A stretch of DNA of 64,000 nt, taken from contig CAJTDB010000005.1 of the NCBI GenBank assembly GCA_910574965.1, forward strand, positions 156,707 through 220,706, written 5' to 3'. The translations under genes and the position numbers were made by a program. The notes below the pieces were generated by a model, which saw only the letters and a list, made by a program, of their open reading frames with translations, did not search any database and was not told the origin of the DNA. The DNA is from Lachnospiraceae bacterium (GTDB lineage: Bacteria > Bacillota > Clostridia > Lachnospirales > Lachnospiraceae). Positions 1 through 6,772 of the stretch are shown here, one piece after another; the first letter of the stretch is position 1; every line of letters begins with the position of its first letter.

Positions 1-284
1 TCCAGGAAAAATTTATATGCCATATCTGTCTGGGCGCTGCTGATCAGGACTTCATCGGAGAGGTCGTATAGCTTTTTTAAAAATAAGAGTTTGAACATCA
101 TCTCCGGTTCTTTTGCCGGACGCCCAAACTTTTCACAATACTGTTTACGCAGCATTGGATTTACAAAACTGAAATCTATGTTCTCTTTGATCCTGCGCAG
201 AATGTGATTGGCGGGTATGATCGCATCATAAATCCCCTGATAGGGTGATAGTGATAGTTTTAACTGTGAATTATCTTTCAGCAT
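1..284 (-). CDS. Transposase N-terminal part (DUF772, IS1182-like), partial
   Basis: Transposase that would cut and rejoin the ends of its own insertion sequence. The ATG at 284 has a GGAGG-type ribosome site just upstream, and about 94 residues are readable before the window ends. The segment has the features of the DUF772 N-terminal domain: an HILRRI...DFSFV stretch near residues 26-40, then GRPAKEPEMMFKLLFLKKLY and a closing AYKFFL. The catalytic DDE region lies outside the window. IS1182 is the closest family I recognise, and an IS5-type relative is possible. It is the likely source of the enzyme that mobilises the MITE at 4826. Confidence 0.7.
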   Translation of the reverse strand, partial: MLKDNSQLKLSLSPYQGIYDAIIPANHILRRIKENIDFSFVNPMLRKQYCEKFGRPAKEPEMMFKLLFLKKLYDLSDEVLISSAQTDMAYKFFL

Positions 285-376
285 TTCGGGAGCCTCCCTC
301 CTCATATTTCCATTATAATACCAATAATGAAAAAAGCCCAATTCTTTTTTTAGAATCAGACTTTTTCAGTGCCCTC
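1..376 (-). mobile_element. End of an IS1182/DUF772-type insertion sequence, cut by the window edge
   Basis: The 5' part of a transposase gene and the outer terminus of its element are present. The terminus TTTTTCAGTGCCCTC at 362-376 is identical to both ends of the small element at 4826-4943, which identifies it as the terminal inverted repeat. A minus-strand promoter-like TATAAT lies at 312-317 between the terminus and the gene. The rest of the element is outside the window, so its size and integrity are unknown. Confidence 0.75.
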
Positions 377-417
377 GAAAAATAAAGATTTTACAGCATG
401 ACAGGTAAATACTTGAT

Positions 418-1458
418 TTATGATTTATCTGTCATGTTACTGCCAGTAAGTGTAAAGGACATTTGCTCCATGACAGGTATGTCAGGTATGACACTTGTGA
501 CAGGTATGTCAGGTATGACAGTAAAAATGTATGCTCTTTTCTCCCCACCTTTACGATCACGCTCAAGTTTTATAGAATCAAAATGTAAGAAAACCTCATA
601 TTTACTGATCTTCTTTCCTATCTGTGAAGCATCATCATGTATCGGATTTTGAGAATATAGGCTTTCATGCTTAATATCGCTTGAAGTGCCTTCCCAGCGT
701 CCGCCGCCCTGCTTCACCAGCTTCTTAATGGTCGCCACAATCGGACTGTTATCATACTCTCCCCGCAGTCTTCGCTCCTGAACCTCTTCTTCTGTCCCGA
801 TATACTCCCAGCGGAAGTTGTTCTCATTGAATCTGATTTTAAGCTTGCGCGGCTTCATATCACGACCGGTTATATGGAGAGTGGCTTCCTCGGAATACCT
901 GTCCTCTTTGGTTATCACCCAGGCACAATCCAGTGCTCCCATGACTCCCACAGAGCCGGAAAGCTCGTTGAAAACGTCAGACGGGTCTTTCATCTTCCTT
1001 GTGTGATGAATTAGCATAAGCCCGATACTGTGTTTATCTGCCAACTGCTTCAGAACCCTGAAATCATCATAGTCCCGATCATACCCGGTCTGGTTCCTTT
1101 TTGCTGGCTGACGTATCATCTGAAAAACATCCACAATTATCAATTTGATCTCTGGATGCTCTTTAAGCTGGTACTCCACCTGCGCCTCAAAGCCGTCGCC
1201 AATGCGCCCCGGCTCGTCCACTCCGGTGATTATGTACAGATTGTCCGGCTTCTGTGATGAATCGCCCATGATCTGGTTCAGTCTGTTCTTTGGCCTGCGT
1301 TTTGTACTTTCCAGATCAAAATACAAACAGGCGTTTTTCTTACAGTCAAAACCGAGAAACTTTTCACCCCTGCAGGCAGATACACACATGCCCAAAGCCA
1401 TATAACTTTTATAACTCTTACTGGGAGCGCCGATCATGGACAGTCCCACCGGAAGCAA
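418..1458 (-). CDS. RepA-like AAA ATPase of integrative element 1; start out of frame
   Basis: RecA/AAA_25-type hexameric ATPase of the kind that acts as a replicative helicase in plasmids and integrative elements. A Walker A-like GAPSKSYKS lies at the N-terminus. A Walker B-like KLIIVDVFQ and LMLIHHTRK follow, as in RepA helicases. The only standard start in this frame is TTG at 1458, which falls inside the conserved core, so this coordinate is a minimum. The frame stays open upstream to about 1797 without ATG, GTG or TTG, and that stretch continues the family's N-terminus (EWIVEGLLPVG). The upstream gene (1620-2000) would fuse to it by a -1 shift at G AAA AAG (1668-1662). It is therefore either a product of programmed frameshifting or a broken gene. 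The C-terminus contains a short DNA repeat (471-520). Confidence 0.7.
   Translation of the reverse strand: MLPVGLSMIGAPSKSYKSYMALGMCVSACRGEKFLGFDCKKNACLYFDLESTKRRPKNRLNQIMGDSSQKPDNLYIITGVDEPGRIGDGFEAQVEYQLKEHPEIKLIIVDVFQMIRQPAKRNQTGYDRDYDDFRVLKQLADKHSIGLMLIHHTRKMKDPSDVFNELSGSVGVMGALDCAWVITKEDRYSEEATLHITGRDMKPRKLKIRFNENNFRWEYIGTEEEVQERRLRGEYDNSPIVATIKKLVKQGGGRWEGTSSDIKHESLYSQNPIHDDASQIGKKISKYEVFLHFDSIKLERDRKGGEKRAYIFTVIPDIPVTSVIPDIPVMEQMSFTLTGSNMTDKS
471..520. repeat. Two 23-bp direct repeats (iteron-like) in the 3' end of the ATPase gene
   Basis: Two identical 23-bp copies occupy 471-493 and 498-520, separated by CTTG. Each contains TGACAGGTA and GTCAGGTATGACA. A third partial copy (TGACAGGTA) is at 399-407, after the stop codon. 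In the protein they give VIPDIPV twice. Short repeats beside a Rep gene are often Rep-binding iterons, but I cannot show that here. Confidence 0.5.
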
Positions 1459-1619
1459 TCCTTCAACAATCCATTCAATAGGCGGGATATCCTCTTTATC
1501 CAGTTCTGCGGCAGTGATTGCCTTGATCTGCTTAAACTCTTTTACAGGTCTTGCCCTGCCACCGTCACAAACTGCTCTGATTGTGCCGCCGTTCTCTGCC
1601 CGGTGGCCCTTTAATCCTT

Positions 1620-2000
1620 CTAACTGCCGGTCAATAGCCGCGATTTCTGCATCAACAGCCGCTTTTTCTTCTCCAACAGTTCTATTTCCTGCTCTTTCCG
1701 TTCCTTTCTCACCTGCCTTTCCTTCTCTGCTCGACGTCGCTTCAGTTCTTCCCCGTACCAGACGGACACTCTTTTCAGCACAGCGTCCCGCTCCGCCTCA
1801 TATTCCTGCACCCATGTATCATAATATTCACGGGCACGGCTGCAGCCTGCGGCTTCCAGTGCGTTGACCGCCCTATCTGCAAAGCCGGGATAGTCCATCT
1901 CCCAGCCGTACACACGCTTGAAAAAATCTTTCGTCAGCCGCATGTCTGGCCGGATGCTCTGCAGAAGCTCCTGCGCCTTATCCGGAAGTTTTGATTCCAT
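1620..2000 (-). CDS. Hypothetical coiled-coil protein upstream of the RepA-like ATPase
   Basis: Protein of about 126 residues. The N-terminal half (KLPDKAQELLQSIRP...) is soluble and unrecognised, and the C-terminal third is a charged coiled coil rich in E, K and R. The ATG at 2000 is preferred over 2015 because GAGGAAA lies eight bases before it. It overlaps the end of the upstream HTH gene, so the two are probably translationally coupled. Reading through its end with a -1 shift at G AAA AAG joins it to the ATPase frame and gives a continuous coil (EKKKAAVDAEIAAIDRQL), which suggests it may be the N-terminus of that ATPase rather than a separate protein. Confidence 0.5.
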   Translation of the reverse strand: MESKLPDKAQELLQSIRPDMRLTKDFFKRVYGWEMDYPGFADRAVNALEAAGCSRAREYYDTWVQEYEAERDAVLKRVSVWYGEELKRRRAEKERQVRKERKEQEIELLEKKKRLLMQKSRLLTGS

Positions 2001-2313
2001 AAAGCTTTTCCTCAAAATACACCCGGCTGATCTTACCCCGAACCGTGATATAGCCCTGGGCTTCCAGTTCCTGATTAAGCTTCTTGATGATGCCGTAAGC
2101 CTTTGACTCGCTGACTTCCAGAGCCGCCATCACATCCCGGACGTTCAGGACCTGTTTTTGCCGGGTCTGTTCTTCCTTCCGGGCCTCTTCCCGCTGCCGG
2201 ATGCGCTCGACCTCTTCCATAATCTCGAAATGCCTTTTCAGAAACTCCGGATCATAAAGTCCGAGACGCTCTTCCTCTGCCTGTATCATTGCAGTTAATT
2301 CCTCCTGTGTCAC
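1978..2313 (-). CDS. Winged/HTH DNA-binding protein, excisionase- or Rep-accessory-like
   Basis: Protein of 111 residues with an acidic helical N-terminus (residues 1-50) and a C-terminal helix-turn-helix (VRDVMAALEVSESKAYGIIKKLN, about 57-80) followed by a wing (GYITVRGKISRVYF). The same HTH-wing layout recurs in the 59-residue protein at 11829-12008 of element 2 (MTVEEVAAELRVSKSKAYQIVRELN), so the two elements carry homologous small regulators. GTG start at 2313 with AGGAGG upstream, overlapping the stop of the preceding gene. It probably binds element DNA in replication or excision, but no function is shown. Confidence 0.6.
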   Translation of the reverse strand: MTQEELTAMIQAEEERLGLYDPEFLKRHFEIMEEVERIRQREEARKEEQTRQKQVLNVRDVMAALEVSESKAYGIIKKLNQELEAQGYITVRGKISRVYFEEKLYGIKTSG

Positions 2314-2324
2314 AGCTTCGCCTC

Positions 2325-2516
2325 CTATTCTTCTAAAATTGCGGTCACATCAACACCGAGAGCTTTCGCAATCTTCCCGATTGTCTCCGGTTTCAACCCT
2401 TTTCCGCTCATAGCCCTGCACAGTGTTCCTTTGGGAATCCCGGCTTTCTCAAAATCAGCCTGTCCCATGCAGGCTCTGGCTCGTTCCAGCATGAATTTCT
2501 GTCTGTCGAGTCTCAT
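2325..2516 (-). CDS. Small Cro/CI-type (XRE) DNA-binding protein
   Basis: Single-domain HTH_3-like protein of 63 residues, with recognition-helix region GIPKGTLCRAMSGKGLKPETIGKIAKALGV. ATG at 2516 follows a strong AAGGAGG (2523-2529). It is divergent from the longer repressor at 2665, with a three-operator region between them. The layout resembles a Cro/CI pair: this would be the first gene of the replication operon on the minus strand and the other protein the repressor. That assignment is by layout only. Confidence 0.65.
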   Translation of the reverse strand: MRLDRQKFMLERARACMGQADFEKAGIPKGTLCRAMSGKGLKPETIGKIAKALGVDVTAILEE

Positions 2517-2540
2517 TCATTTACCTCCTTAATTATTCCG

Positions 2541-2615
2541 ATTCAATTTGAATCTATGAAAACTATATTATATTCGTATCGAATCGTAAATATGAATTTT
2601 TTATTCAAATTGAAT
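2541..2615. promoter_or_regulatory. Three palindromic operators at exact 31-bp spacing
   Basis: Three 13-bp near-palindromes, ATTCAATTTGAAT (2541-2553), ATTCGTATCGAAT (2572-2584) and ATTCAAATTGAAT (2603-2615), start at exact 31-bp intervals between the divergent genes at 2516 and 2665. All fit ATTCRWWWYGAAT closely. They are presumably the binding sites of one of the two flanking Cro/CI-type proteins. The 31-bp period is about three helical turns, which would place bound dimers on one face of the DNA. Confidence 0.7.
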
Positions 2616-2664
2616 CTATACAAATAAAGAAAAGCATGATATATTAAAAAAAGGTGGTGATAAT

Positions 2665-3129
2665 GTGACTCTAGGTGAAAATATAAAGCGATATCGGCTT
2701 GAAAAAGGTCTTACTCAAAAACAACTGGCAGATAATCTTGGACTGGCTGAAATAACAATTAGACAATATGAAAACGATAAACGTACACCCAAAATAGATA
2801 CAATAAATGAAATAGCTGGTGCATTAGGTATAGGAATACGGAGATTATATCCTGATTTCACATATGAAGAATGGAGAACAAGTGAAACTTATAAAAAAGC
2901 AACTACACACTATGCACATGTTATGGATTTTGTAAAGATTTTATCTGATTTTTATGGAGATATTGAAGAAGTCGAAGACATGGAACAACATGTGAGATTT
3001 TTTATTTTAAATATAAATCATCAACGTTACGCTATAACTATTGATAACATTGATATGTTAATGGAATACTTTAAAACTAATATCCCATTTCTTATAGATT
3101 TACTTGCAAAACTTCCTGATAAACCGTAG
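2665..3129 (+). CDS. Cro/CI-family repressor of integrative element 1
   Basis: Protein of 154 residues with an N-terminal HTH_3 domain (residues 3-58; GLTQKQLADNLGLAEITIRQYENDKRTPK) and a C-terminal domain of no recognised family, probably for dimerisation. The start is GTG at 2665, eight bases behind AAGGTGGTG; an ATG two bases earlier runs straight into TGA. It is divergent from the minus-strand replication genes and beside the three-operator array. It is AT-rich relative to the integrase that follows, suggesting mosaic origin. It probably keeps the element quiescent. Confidence 0.75.
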   Translation: MTLGENIKRYRLEKGLTQKQLADNLGLAEITIRQYENDKRTPKIDTINEIAGALGIGIRRLYPDFTYEEWRTSETYKKATTHYAHVMDFVKILSDFYGDIEEVEDMEQHVRFFILNINHQRYAITIDNIDMLMEYFKTNIPFLIDLLAKLPDKP

Positions 3130-3341
3130 TTACCCCAAAATCATGGTCAGTAACCACACTCCGCCGCCCTGATCGGAGCCGGGGGACTGATGCTAGATTG
3201 CGAAAAATGCGCAAAAGTGCGCACAAAAAGGACTGTACCTGAAAGTACGCACCCGCACCCTGACAATATAATATGCTTACCCGGACAGCCGGGGGACGTG
3301 CTCTCACCCGTTCCGAGTCTTGCGGAAAGGGGTCGATTATT
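3130..3341. promoter_or_regulatory. Leader and promoter of a type I toxin
   Basis: This non-coding stretch carries a TATAAT at 3267-3272 that would start the toxin transcript about 65 bases before its ATG. Bases 3267-3293 are repeated almost perfectly in inverse orientation at 3511-3540, where they form the start of the opposing antisense promoter. CTCACCCGT near 3303 can pair with ACGGGTGA near 3490. Such 5'-3' pairing is known to hold type I toxin mRNAs inactive. Confidence 0.5.
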
Positions 3342-3425
3342 ATGAGTACATATGAGGAATTTATGATTATACTGACCGCTGGTCTTCTGATCGTTGCGAT
3401 TCTGAATCTGAAAAATAAGAAATAG
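3342..3425 (+). CDS. Holin-like type I toxin (27 residues)
   Basis: A 27-residue peptide beginning MSTYEEFMIIL, then a hydrophobic helix (TAGLLIVAIL) and a lysine-rich tail ending NKK. This is the layout of the putative holin-like toxins (TxpA/BsrG type) that insert in the membrane. ATG at 3342 with GGAAAGGGG at 3324-3332; stop TAG at 3423-3425. A convergent promoter downstream and a terminator hairpin just after the stop complete a type I module. It lies between the repressor and integrase of element 1, so a role in stabilising the element is likely. The call rests on sequence form and layout. Confidence 0.7.
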   Translation: MSTYEEFMIILTAGLLIVAILNLKNKK

Positions 3426-3461
3426 CCGTCCTGCTCTCTGGTAAAGGTTGGACGACTATTT
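3420..3461. terminator. Bidirectional terminator shared by toxin mRNA and antisense RNA
   Basis: AAATAGCCGTCC (3420-3431) pairs with GGACGACTATTT (3450-3461), 11 of 12 positions. It overlaps the toxin stop codon and has T-rich sequence on both sides, so it can end the toxin transcript on the plus strand and the antisense transcript on the minus strand. Confidence 0.6.
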
Positions 3462-3526
3462 CTTAATAGCTTAAAATCTTATCGCCGGGACGGGTGACCG
3501 CTATTCACCTTCCGGCTGTCCTGTTA
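3420..3526 (-). ncRNA. Candidate antisense RNA antitoxin of the type I module
   Basis: The minus strand has a near-ideal promoter: TTGAAA (plus 3555-3560), a 17-bp spacer, and TATAAT (plus 3532-3537). A transcript from about 3526 leftwards would cover the 3' part of the toxin mRNA and end at the shared hairpin at 3420-3461, giving about 100 nt. This is the RatA/SR4-type arrangement of known txpA and bsrG systems. No transcript data are available. Confidence 0.55.
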
Positions 3527-3703
3527 AGCATATTATATGATATATATGCAGATTTTTCAACCACAAATTTAAAAGGCCGCCCCGACGCGCCAACACCGGA
3601 GCGGCCGCAACACCGCACAGAGGACTGTGCAGTCTCCACTCACAGACAGTATACCACAGTCCCTTTGGAAATGCACTCATTTTTAAGAAAGGACTGATTT
3701 TTT

Positions 3704-4773
3704 ATGCCGTCTTATTACGACGAAAAGACAAAATCATGGTACTGCAAGTTCTATTATACCGATTACACCGGGACCAGAAAGCAGAAGAAAAAGCGGGGCT
3801 TCAAGCTGCAGAGGGACGCCAAAGAGTGGGAGCGGAACTTTCTGGAAACCCGTCAGGCCGATCTGTCCATGACCTTTGAGAACTTTGTACAGATTTACAA
3901 TGAGGACATGAAGCACCGGCTCCGGGAGCATACCTTTGTTCAGAAGCAGTACGTCATCAACAAAAAGCTGCTTCCCTTCTTCGGGAAGCTCCCGGTCTCC
4001 CAGATCACGCCCGCCCACGTCCGGAAGTGGCAGAACGGCCTGATCGCCTATCGGGACGAGAACAGCAAGCCCTACTCTGAAACTTATCTGAAGACGATCA
4101 ACAACCAGCTCACCGCCATCCTGAATTATGCGGTCCGGTACTATAATCTGAAAGAGAACCCCTGCAGGAAGGCCGGAAGCATCGGCAAAAGCCACGCTGA
4201 CGAGATGCAATTCTGGACAACGGAAGAGTTTAAGCAGTTCCTTGAAAAAATATCTGACAAGCCACAGGCACGGGCCGGGTTCCTGATCCTGTATTATACC
4301 GGCCTGCGTATAGGCGAACTTCTCGCCCTGGAATATGCCGATATCGACTTTGAAGGCTGCACGCTGAACATCAGCAAATCCTATCAGCACATAAGCGGCA
4401 GGGACGTTGTGACGCCTCCCAAGACACCGAAGAGCATCCGCACGGTGTCTAACCGGAGTTTCTGCGGGACGAGCTGAAAGCCTATACAGGGCGGCTCTAC
4501 GGCCTCCATAAGCATGACCGCATATTCCCCTGCACCAAATCCTTTTTTGAGCATGAGATGGTCCGGGGGACCAGAGACGGAGAAGTGAAGCGTATCCGCC
4601 TGCACGATATCCGGCACAGTCATGCCAGTCTGCTGATCGAGCTGGGCTTCTCCCCTCTGGCCATCGCTGACCGGCTGGGCCATGAGAAGGTGGAGACCAC
4701 GCTGAACACTTACTCGCACCTGTTCCCCCATAAGCGGGATGAAGTGGCCGAAAAGCTTCAGCAGTTAAAATAG
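3704..4773 (+). pseudogene. Tyrosine integrase of element 1, frameshifted
   Basis: Tn916/phage-type tyrosine recombinase that would integrate and excise element 1. The first part (3704-4477) holds the AP2-like arm-binding domain, the core-binding domain and the first catalytic arginine (YTGLRIGEL). Around 4450-4455 the frame changes: translation ends in SNRSFCGTS, while the next frame continues the family sequence (PEFLRDELKAY...) to 4773. That part contains HDIRHSHAS, LGHEKVETT and the tyrosine in NTYSHLF. One missing base after ACGGTGTCT explains it. All catalytic residues survive, so the lesion is recent or a sequencing error. It is closely similar in layout to the intact integrase at 10730-11812. 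ATG at 3704; the upstream ribosome site is AAAGGACTG. Confidence 0.8.
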
Positions 4774-4789
4774 TACCGTTTTAGTACCG
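4771..4789 (+). repeat. Direct repeats TAGTACCG at 11-bp spacing behind integrase 1
   Basis: TAGTACCG occurs at 4771-4778 and 4782-4789, starting exactly 11 bp apart and overlapping the integrase stop codon. Element 2 has TTGCCA pairs at the same 11-bp period near both of its ends. Such paired short repeats beside an int gene resemble arm-type integrase-binding sites. Confidence 0.45.
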
Positions 4790-4800
4790 CAAGACAAAAT

Positions 4801-4970
4801 AAAGAACCGATTTTCCCTGTAAATTGAGGGCACTGAAAAAATAGTTAAATTAAAAAAACACCACAATATTTTCCTGTTTTTAGAATTCTTACTACAACAT
4901 ATTGTGTTAAGTTTCTTCATAAAAGGACTTTTTCAGTGCCCTCGTAAATTCAAGGTTTATCGGCTCTTTT
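4801..4970 (+). terminator. Integrase terminator hairpin split by a MITE
   Basis: AAAGAACCGAT (4801-4811) and ATCGGCTCTTTT (4959-4970) form an 11-bp imperfect stem with a T-run. With the 118-bp insert and one duplicated 7-mer removed, they lie about 20 bp apart and form an ordinary Rho-independent terminator behind the integrase. The insert at 4826-4943 sits in the loop. Confidence 0.55.
4826..4943. mobile_element. 118-bp MITE with IS1182-type ends and 7-bp target duplication
   Basis: The element begins GAGGGCACTGAAAAA (4826-4840) and ends with the exact inverse TTTTTCAGTGCCCTC (4929-4943). This 15-bp end is identical to the terminus of the insertion sequence at 362-376. It is flanked by the direct repeat GTAAATT at 4819-4825 and 4944-4950, a target-site duplication. 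It has no coding capacity and an AT-rich interior. It is a non-autonomous element that the left-edge IS, or a relative, could mobilise. Confidence 0.85.
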
Positions 4971-5188
4971 CTCTTTACTCGAACTCGGCGTGTTCTTTGT
5001 TAATATTAACTATTTTTATTTAAGTTTTATGCAAATACACGCCCATTTTTACATCAATTACATCATTTATTATGGCTTGCTGATTTTCTGTTGCCAAAAT
5101 GTTGCCACGCATCTATTATAGCAAATCCCCACAAATTAGCAATCCATTTTTGAAAATCCTTTTTTGTACTTTTTCGTAAAAGTGTTCC
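4951..5188. other. Left end of integrative element 2 (non-coding)
   Basis: No gene is seen. ACTCGAACTC (4977-4986) matches nine of ten bases of ACTCAAACTC at the guaA stop (13085-13094), a possible att core. On the other strand it reads as the codons for Glu-Phe-Glu-stop, as in the guaA end. TTAACTATTTTTATTTAAGT (5006-5025) recurs in near-identical form beside the element's integrase. TTGCCA occurs at 5091 and 5102, mirrored at 13007 and 13018. Confidence 0.45.
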
Positions 5189-5398
5189 CTATAAGATATT
5201 GGCATAATATTGTTTCAAATAGTTTCTAATATCCTGTGGTGTAACAGGAATTTCCGTATCCAAAAAAGGATACTCCAAATGCACTTTTTTATCATCTGAT
5301 ATAATATGTACTCTATGACCATGCTCATTAATTCTCACATACCAATAATAATTTGTTCCTTCATATACTATTTTTCGTTTGTTTTTCTTGGATACCAT
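5189..5398 (-). CDS. Hypothetical small protein, cargo of element 2
   Basis: Protein of 69 residues, lysine- and tyrosine-rich, with beta-type patterning (NYYWYVRINEHGHRVHIIS) and no signal peptide or membrane helix. ATG at 5398 with GAGGAAAG upstream. I do not recognise a family. The DNA is AT-rich compared with the chromosome at 13 kb and beyond, which fits horizontally acquired cargo. It is the last gene before the element's left end. Confidence 0.5.
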   Translation of the reverse strand: MVSKKNKRKIVYEGTNYYWYVRINEHGHRVHIISDDKKVHLEYPFLDTEIPVTPQDIRNYLKQYYANIL

Positions 5399-5677
5399 AC
5401 TTTCCTCAACTATATAAGATTTTCAACAGAAACACAATCCCGACAAGGTAGTCGATTTTTGAAATGTTACACAATAAAAGCTATTTTTGAGGATAGAGGT
5501 ATAAAATATCCTCCCCGCCCTGTTCATATTCCAAATGCCTTGTAAAATAAGGTATTCCCAAAGCCTAAAGCGTAACAACGCCAACACACATTTTCTCCTT
5601 AAACGCCTTCATAACATGGTGCTAGCACCATGTTTGTACCATCAACAAGGAAAAACATTGATTCAATAACAAGAACG
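5399..5677. other. Intergenic region with a 22-bp perfect palindrome
   Basis: No gene is supported in these 279 bases. A perfect 22-bp palindrome centred on GCTAGC (arms AACATGGTGCT) lies at 5613-5634. It may be an operator or, as RNA, a hairpin ending the upstream minus-strand gene. No clear T-run follows it. Confidence 0.4.
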
Positions 5678-6139
5678 TTAGTCCCACCAGCAATAGTAAA
5701 CGCGCTGCCCCTCATGGGATAGTTCTGTAATTGAAATCAATTCCCCATTATCCCCAATCATAAAAGTTGGTTGTGAAAAATCTGTTTCTTCTCCAATATC
5801 ACTCGGAAATATATCTTTTGGTTCATTAAAAATCTGCTTTATTTCCACAAGCGATAGTTTACTGAAAATAATCAAAGTATCTGCGGTTATAACCTTGTCT
5901 TTATTGTCCAGCCCATAAACCTGCACAAAGATTTTTGCCGTTTTATCTTTATTGATTAAATTTTCAATCAAGGCAATATATTCATGCTTTCCCTCAAGAC
6001 ATTCACAGCAAAAATCCGTAAAATCATCTGCCGAGTCCAGATAGTCTTTATATGAGAACCAATAATTATTTGTATAGTTGCTGCTCATTTCATCCGTTTT
6101 CAGCAACGTTAAAATAGAACCTTTTTGTAGACTATTCAT
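5678..6139 (-). CDS. Hypothetical acidic cytosolic protein, possible immunity protein
   Basis: Protein of 153 residues, soluble and acidic, ending in VYYCWWD, with no transmembrane segment and no signal peptide. ATG at 6139; the ribosome site GGAGCG lies just upstream. I do not recognise the family. Size, acidity and its position in a run of three similar small AT-rich genes (5678-7129) without partners fit polymorphic-toxin immunity proteins or anti-phage accessory proteins. That is inference from form and context only. Confidence 0.45.
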   Translation of the reverse strand: MNSLQKGSILTLLKTDEMSSNYTNNYWFSYKDYLDSADDFTDFCCECLEGKHEYIALIENLINKDKTAKIFVQVYGLDNKDKVITADTLIIFSKLSLVEIKQIFNEPKDIFPSDIGEETDFSQPTFMIGDNGELISITELSHEGQRVYYCWWD

Positions 6140-6195
6140 ATTGACGCTCCTTAAATATAATAATATCTCATCTTTCCGCTTCTTTGAAAATAAAA

Positions 6196-6732
6196 CTATT
6201 GATTTTTGAAACAGTCAAGGTTTAATCCCTCTCCAATACACGAAACAATATCGTGGTGATTGAAGCCGATAATCCATTGATATTTTTTTGAAACAACATA
6301 ATAATCTAACCAGCCATTATCTAAAAAAGCTGTATGATTTAGTAAATCAAGGGCTTTCACTAATTCAGATACATAACTTTCAAATATCCAAAATTCTTCT
6401 CCACAATACCAATCGCTGCTCTTGTCGATTAGAAAATAAACCATTTTATTTTCTTCTTTTATAATTTGAGGCAAAAAATGAAACCATGTTGAATAATCAA
6501 CCGCATAGCACCCAAGAAGTTTTTTCATGCTTTTAGGACTATAACCATTCGTATTAACCCAATGCAGACCGTTTTTCCACGTTTTTGTTTTATCCGCATA
6601 TTTTTCTGCAATCTTTTGATATATATTTTCCCACTGGTTTTCACTCACTTTACGAAAACGTTCTTTCGATATGCCACACTTTGTTATTATTTCGTGTTCT
6701 AATCTAAATATATCACTTGCAGACCTGTTCAT
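6196..6732 (-). CDS. Hypothetical protein, DUF6756-like
   Basis: Protein of 178 residues with a helical N-terminal half and a C-terminal half containing DYYVVSKKYQWIIGFNHHDIVSC. From memory this pattern (VSKKYxWLxxxNHHD) resembles DUF6756, but I cannot check it. No signal peptide or membrane helix. ATG at 6732. It is one of three consecutive small minus-strand genes of low GC. DUF proteins of this kind occur among immunity or defence cargo, and no activity is known. Confidence 0.5.
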   Translation of the reverse strand: MNRSASDIFRLEHEIITKCGISKERFRKVSENQWENIYQKIAEKYADKTKTWKNGLHWVNTNGYSPKSMKKLLGCYAVDYSTWFHFLPQIIKEENKMVYFLIDKSSDWYCGEEFWIFESYVSELVKALDLLNHTAFLDNGWLDYYVVSKKYQWIIGFNHHDIVSCIGEGLNLDCFKNQ

Positions 6733-6772
6733 ACTCTATTCTCGCTTTCAATCCATAATTTCATTTATAAAA

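Noticed and set aside
3494-3697. Open frame of 67 residues between toxin module and integrase
   Set aside because: It begins inside the antisense RNA promoter region, has no ribosome site, and its sequence shows no protein-like pattern.
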